From assembly GCA_021793295.1 (NCBI GenBank), contig JAJYTA010000020.1, positions 1 through 39,832 of the forward strand: 39,832 bases of DNA, read 5' to 3'. The notes under the pieces are model-generated. The model saw nothing but the letters and a program-made list of their open reading frames with translations. It did no database searches and was not told the DNA's origin. Within the stretch, counting starts at the first letter, position 1; each line of letters starts with the position of its first letter. This DNA comes from Actinomycetes bacterium (lineage in GTDB: Bacteria; Actinomycetota; Actinomycetes; Jiangellales; Jiangellaceae). Shown here piece by piece: positions 36,376-39,832 of the stretch. The translations under genes and the position numbers were made by a program.

Positions 36376-37055
36376 CCAGGACCGGCCTTGTACCCCACAC
36401 CGCGGACGGTCACGACGATCTCGGGGTTCTCAGGATCATGCTCGATCTTGGAGCGCAGGCGCTGTACATGCACGTTGACCAGCCTGGTGTCGGTGGCGTG
36501 GCGGTAGCCCCAGACCTTTTCGAGCAGTTCCTCTCGAGTGAACACCTGCCACGGCCGGCGAGCCAGGCACGCGAGCAGGTCGAACTCCAGCGGAGTCAGC
36601 GACACGGGGTTGCCGTCACGTTTCACCGAGTGCCCGGCGACGTCGATGACGACATCGCCCACCTGCAGCGTCTCGGGCTTCGGATCGTCGGTACGACGCA
36701 ACCGGGCCCGGACTCGCGCCACCAGCTCCTTGGGCTTGAACGGCTTGACGACGTAGTCGTCCGCCCCAGATTCGAGGCCGACGACGACGTCCACGGTGTC
36801 GCTCTTGGCAGTCAGCATCACGATCGGCACACCGGACTCACTGCGGATCTCTTTGCACACGTCGATGCCGTCACGACCGGGCAGCATCAAGTCGAGCAGG
36901 ACCAGGTCCGGCTTGAACTCGCGGAACGCAGGGAGAACCTCGTCGCCCCGGGTGATGATGGCGTGCTCGTACCCCTCCCCGCGCAACACGATTCCCAGCA
37001 TCTCGGCCAGCGCGGTGTCGTCATCGACGATGAGCACACGTCCTTTCATGTCCAT
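36372..37055 (-). CDS. mtrA: Response regulator MtrA
   Basis: OmpR/PhoB-family response regulator, the DNA-binding partner of MtrB and an essential regulator in mycobacteria. From ATG 37055 it has 227 residues. The receiver domain begins MDMKGRVLIVDDDTALAEML, with phospho-acceptor Asp55 (LVLLDLMLPGRDG), the switch Thr in VPIVMLTAKSD and the Lys in VVKPFKPKELVARV. The winged helix ends with VNVHVQRLRSKIEHDPENPE. The frame is open far upstream (to 37949), but only this start gives the family N-terminus. A GGTG sequence lies 7 nt upstream; ATG 37049 is an alternative. The promoter must be in the 205-bp region shared with the divergent membrane-protein gene (37056-37260), where I see no clear box. 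Such systems often autoregulate, so MtrA sites may be there. Confidence 0.98.
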   Translation of the reverse strand: MDMKGRVLIVDDDTALAEMLGIVLRGEGYEHAIITRGDEVLPAFREFKPDLVLLDLMLPGRDGIDVCKEIRSESGVPIVMLTAKSDTVDVVVGLESGADDYVVKPFKPKELVARVRARLRRTDDPKPETLQVGDVVIDVAGHSVKRDGNPVSLTPLEFDLLACLARRPWQVFTREELLEKVWGYRHATDTRLVNVHVQRLRSKIEHDPENPEIVVTVRGVGYKAGPG

Positions 37056-37260
37056 ATCGTGACACCGAAGTGCCCCTGCGTCGAAACGCCACCGCAGATC
37101 TGCCCGTTCGATCGCATGGACAGCCTTCGCCACCACCGGAGGTGAACGTGGCACGATGTCCGAGTCGGCACCGACGTTTCCGCCCAGGAAGCAGCACCGG
37201 TCGCGACATCCACGGATCTTGAGCGTCGTACGCGGCACTGGCTGAGAAGGAGACCATCGA

Positions 37261-38568
37261 ATGCCCGGGACCGCAGGGCCGCCTCCCCCGGAGGACCGGC
37301 CCGAGACCGAGGCCGACGAGACCCCCTCGCCGCCGTATCCCGGCTGGTCCACGCAACAACCCGAACGGCGTGGCTGGGGTGACCCCGGCGGTTGGCAGCA
37401 GCCGGGCGGGGCCCAGTCGCCCGGCGCGCCACCCCCCTCCGGCGGTGCCCAGACACCGGGCGGGTCACCTCCCGCCGGCGGGTGGCAGCAGCCCGGGGGC
37501 TCGCCGTCGGGACTGCCCGGCGGTGCTCCGGCCAGCGGCGGCTGGACCGCGGCCCCCGGCCCGGCGTGGCAGGTGCCCGACGCCAAACCCGGCGTCATCC
37601 CGCTGCGCCCGTTGGGCGTGGGCGAGATCCTCGACGGCGCGGTCACGACCATTCGCCGCAACCTCGGCGCCATGCTCGGCCTGTCCGCTCTGGTCGCCGC
37701 CGTCACGCAGCTGCTGTCGACGGCCAGTCTGGTGTGGATGTTCGGCGAACAGGTGACCGAGCCCGCGTTCGGCCTGACCGACGATGTCGAACAGATCGAC
37801 AACGTCGCCACCGGCATCCCCGCGGCACTGCTGAGCTCGTTCATCACGCTCATCGCCACGGTCTTCCTGACCGGAGTGCTCACCGTCGTCGTCGGCCAAG
37901 CCGTGCTCGGCCGCCGTCTCAGCGCCGCCCAGGCCTGGCGCGAGTCCAAGGGGCGGCTGCTGCGCCTGCTCGGGTTGACCCTGCTCTACACGGTGATCTG
38001 GGTCGGTCCGCTGATCGCGTGCCTCGTCCTCGCGGTCGTGCTGGCCAGCGTCGGGGCCGGCGCCGTGGTCCTCATCGTGGTCGGAGGCATCATCGTCGCC
38101 GCCGTGGTGGGGGTCTGGCTCTATGTCCGCTTCGCGCTGGCCGTGCCCGCGTTCATGCTCGAGACCGCGCCCGGCCCGGACGGACGGGCCCGCCCCATCC
38201 GGGTGATTCCCGCGCTGCGCCGGTCGAGCGCACTGGTCCGCGGCTCGTGGTGGCGCACGTTCGCCATCCTGCTCCTGATCACCTTCATCGTCTGGCTCAT
38301 CGGCCAGGTCGTGGCGGTGCCGCTGGGCGTACCCGGACTGTTCAGCGGTGCCGACAGCGGCGGCAGCGTGGTCACCTGGTTCATCCTCAACACACTGGCG
38401 GGCATCATCGCCGCGACCATCAGCGCGCCGTTCTCCGCCGCGGCCACCGCACTGCTCTACGTCGACCGCCGGATCCGTCGTGAAGGCCTCGACATCGAGC
38501 TGGCCCGCGCGGCCGGTGTCGACCTGCCCGGCTACCGCGGCCCCGGAGGGCCGCCGCGCTCCTCGTGA
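37261..38568 (+). CDS. Membrane protein with GDPD-associated membrane domain
   Basis: A 435-residue multipass membrane protein of the type annotated as glycerophosphoryl diester phosphodiesterase membrane-domain protein; no catalytic phosphodiesterase domain is present. The first ~110 residues are cytoplasmic and low-complexity, rich in Pro, Gly and Gln with repeated GGWQQPGG. The membrane part (about 125-420) begins IPLRPLGVGEILDGAVTTIR and has around six TM segments, including VVLIVVGGIIVAAVVGVWLY and FAILLLITFIVWLIGQVVAV, with the conserved RSSALVRGSWWRTF loop. The function is unknown. The start has AAGGAG 8 nt upstream. The stop overlaps the next start by 4 bp (GTGA), so it is translationally coupled to the DUF4129 and DUF4350 genes. 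It is divergent from mtrA. Confidence 0.9.
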   Translation: MPGTAGPPPPEDRPETEADETPSPPYPGWSTQQPERRGWGDPGGWQQPGGAQSPGAPPPSGGAQTPGGSPPAGGWQQPGGSPSGLPGGAPASGGWTAAPGPAWQVPDAKPGVIPLRPLGVGEILDGAVTTIRRNLGAMLGLSALVAAVTQLLSTASLVWMFGEQVTEPAFGLTDDVEQIDNVATGIPAALLSSFITLIATVFLTGVLTVVVGQAVLGRRLSAAQAWRESKGRLLRLLGLTLLYTVIWVGPLIACLVLAVVLASVGAGAVVLIVVGGIIVAAVVGVWLYVRFALAVPAFMLETAPGPDGRARPIRVIPALRRSSALVRGSWWRTFAILLLITFIVWLIGQVVAVPLGVPGLFSGADSGGSVVTWFILNTLAGIIAATISAPFSAAATALLYVDRRIRREGLDIELARAAGVDLPGYRGPGGPPRSS

Positions 38569-39272
38569 TCGGCGCGGCGCTGCGCGGGTGGCCGGCGTCG
38601 GTGTCCATGCGCTCGACGTCAACCGGCGACCTCCCGGTCGACCTGGGCCGAGACGAGGCACGCGAGCTGGCCCGCCAGGAACTGTCCAAGCCGTCCTACG
38701 ACCGCGACACCCCCATCACCACCCGGGTGATCCAGTGGATCGCCGAACGGATCGAGGACCTGCTGGCCGCCGCCTCCGGCACCTTCTCCAGCGGCCTGGC
38801 CATCGCGGTGATCGTGGTGATCGTCGTGGCGCTCGCCGTCCTCGTGGTCCTGCGCACGGGGCCGTTGGCACGCCGCGGTGCTCGACGTGCCGCGCCGGTA
38901 CTACCCGATCAGCGACGCACCGCGTCGGACCACCGCGCCGCCGCCGACGACGCGGCCGGTGACGGCGACTGGAACACCGCCGTTCTGGAACGGTTCCGCG
39001 CGGTCATCGCCGGACTCGAAGAACGCGGTGTGCTCGACACTCGCGCCGGTCGTACCGCCGACGAAGCCGCGGTCGAGGCCGGCGCGGTGCTACCTGGCGT
39101 GGCCGAGATCCTGCGAGCGGGCGCGACACGCTTCGACGCCGTCCGCTACGGCGCCCGGCACGCCGGGCCTGCCGACGACGCCGCGCTGCGCGAACTCGAT
39201 GACGCTGTGACGACGGCCCGGCCCGGTCGGCCCACCGAGGCCGGCGCGGCGGAGTTCGCGGTGCCTCGATGA
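38565..39272 (+). CDS. DUF4129 domain-containing membrane protein
   Basis: A 235-residue protein with a short extracytoplasmic N-terminus (LGRDEARELARQELSKPSYD), one TM segment (about 74-96, GLAIAVIVVIVVALAVLVVL) and a cytoplasmic DUF4129 domain (about 130-225; WNTAVLERFRAVIAGLEERG, AGRTADEAAVEAGAVLP, FDAVRYGARHAG). DUF4129 proteins commonly sit in clusters with DUF4350, a MoxR ATPase and DUF58 proteins, and this cluster appears to begin here. The function is unknown. The start GTG overlaps the previous stop by 4 bp and the stop overlaps the next ATG by 4 bp (ATGA), so expression is tightly coupled. No signal peptide is obvious; the first 20 residues may include a weak membrane stretch. Confidence 0.92.
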   Translation: MIGAALRGWPASVSMRSTSTGDLPVDLGRDEARELARQELSKPSYDRDTPITTRVIQWIAERIEDLLAAASGTFSSGLAIAVIVVIVVALAVLVVLRTGPLARRGARRAAPVLPDQRRTASDHRAAADDAAGDGDWNTAVLERFRAVIAGLEERGVLDTRAGRTADEAAVEAGAVLPGVAEILRAGATRFDAVRYGARHAGPADDAALRELDDAVTTARPGRPTEAGAAEFAVPR

Positions 39273-39832
39273 GCCGACTGGTCACCCACGAACGGCCGCT
39301 GCCTCGACCGAGCCGCGGCGACGAACCGAGCGCGCCGGAACCATTGGCCAGCCGATGGCGACGGTGGCGGCTGCCGGCCGCCGTGATCGCGCTGGTGCTG
39401 GTCACCGCGGTGATCATCGGCATCGTGCAGAGCTCGATGAGCCGCGGAACGCTGGATCCCGAGGGCATCGACGCCCAGGGCGCCCGCGCTCTGGCCCGGT
39501 TGCTCGACGACCAGGGCGTAAAGATCACGCCGGTGCGGACGACCGAGGCCGTGCTCGAGGCGACCAGTCCCGGCGACACGGTGCTCGTCACCGTGCCCGA
39601 CCTGCTCACCGCCGGTCAGGTCAACGACGTGGTCGACACCGGAGCACGCCTGGTCCTGGTGGCACCGCAGACGTCGGTGGAGCAGTTCGCACCGGAGCTC
39701 GACCCTGTCCGGGTCGGCCCGCCGGAGGTCGTCGAACCCGCGTGTGACCTCCCCGAGGCCCGCCGGGCCGGGCCGGCCAGGCTCGGCGGGCTGGGCTACG
39801 AGGGCGAGCTCAGCCGCACCCACGGCGCTCGG
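39269..39832 (+). CDS. DUF4350 domain-containing protein, 3' end beyond the window
   Basis: Open to the window edge: 188 codons are visible with no stop. The N-terminus is basic and Pro-rich (about 1-34), followed by one TM segment (about 35-56, LPAAVIALVLVTAVIIGIVQ) and an extracytoplasmic DUF4350 domain starting DPEGIDAQGARALARLLDDQ. The domain continues with the motif DTVLVTVPDLLTAGQVNDVV and TGARLVLVAPQ. This is the usual N-terminal half of DUF4350 proteins, which resemble glutamine-amidotransferase-like folds and precede a MoxR ATPase and DUF58 genes in many actinobacteria. The ATG overlaps the DUF4129 stop by 4 bp. The function is unknown. I predict a MoxR-type AAA ATPase gene to the right, which the window cannot show. 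Confidence 0.88.
   Translation, partial: MSRLVTHERPLPRPSRGDEPSAPEPLASRWRRWRLPAAVIALVLVTAVIIGIVQSSMSRGTLDPEGIDAQGARALARLLDDQGVKITPVRTTEAVLEATSPGDTVLVTVPDLLTAGQVNDVVDTGARLVLVAPQTSVEQFAPELDPVRVGPPEVVEPACDLPEARRAGPARLGGLGYEGELSRTHGAR

Noticed and set aside
37056-37949. Long N-terminal extension of the mtrA frame up to 37949
   Set aside because: The extension is antisense to the membrane-protein gene and is low complexity; the response-regulator family starts at ATG 37055.

Overview
The window is chromosomal DNA of a high-GC Gram-positive bacterium (phylum Actinomycetota). The evidence is the strong G/C bias at third codon positions, frequent GTG starts, and actinobacterial gene sets in actinobacterial order: prfB-ftsE-ftsX-smpB with ssrA nearby, and mtrA-mtrB-lpqB-comF-hpf-secA1 with a DUF6459 (Rv3235-like) gene. 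A Jiangellales-like or related non-streptomycete lineage is a guess from overall gene content and cannot be fixed from the sequence alone. I see no phage, insertion sequence, CRISPR array, rRNA or tRNA gene. It is a core-genome region.

Layout. 1-295: 5' three quarters of the tmRNA gene ssrA (minus strand), running off the left edge. 509-2467: a FadE10-like acyl-CoA dehydrogenase. 2515-7739 (all minus): prfB, ftsE, ftsX, a coiled-coil LytM (M23) peptidase and smpB, a translation, division and ribosome-rescue block. 7863-11048: a divergent TetR regulator and MMPL exporter. 11165-19803: amino-acid catabolism, with the 180-kDa NAD-glutamate dehydrogenase, tryptophan 2,3-dioxygenase and PruA, plus a DUF2505 gene and an unrecognised gene. 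19912-25432: a patatin phospholipase, a Tat-exported FAD oxidoreductase, a DUF6459 gene and a secreted SGNH esterase. 25616-28459: secA. 28614-31173: a double-GNAT acetyltransferase and a YcaQ/AlkX-type DNA glycosylase. 31251-37055 (minus): hpf, comF, lpqB, mtrB, mtrA. 37261-39832 (plus): a membrane protein, a DUF4129 gene and a truncated DUF4350 gene.

How the genes fit together. FtsEX and the neighbouring LytM protein probably form a division-site peptidoglycan-hydrolase module comparable to E. coli FtsEX-EnvC. SmpB and ssrA are the two parts of trans-translation, here separated by the fadE gene. MtrA, MtrB and LpqB are translationally coupled and form one envelope-stress signalling unit. 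PruA produces glutamate and the large GDH turns it into 2-oxoglutarate.

Most notable is a 77-nt gapless intergenic element present three times (4626-4702 minus, 11072-11148 plus, 32805-32881 plus) at 77-79% identity by hand count. It has a long hairpin with compensatory changes between two copies and an invariant 14-nt tail, TGAACATGATCATT. I do not recognise it as a described family. The hpf leader (31899-32010) can form two mutually exclusive hairpins, which suggests a regulated 5' UTR.
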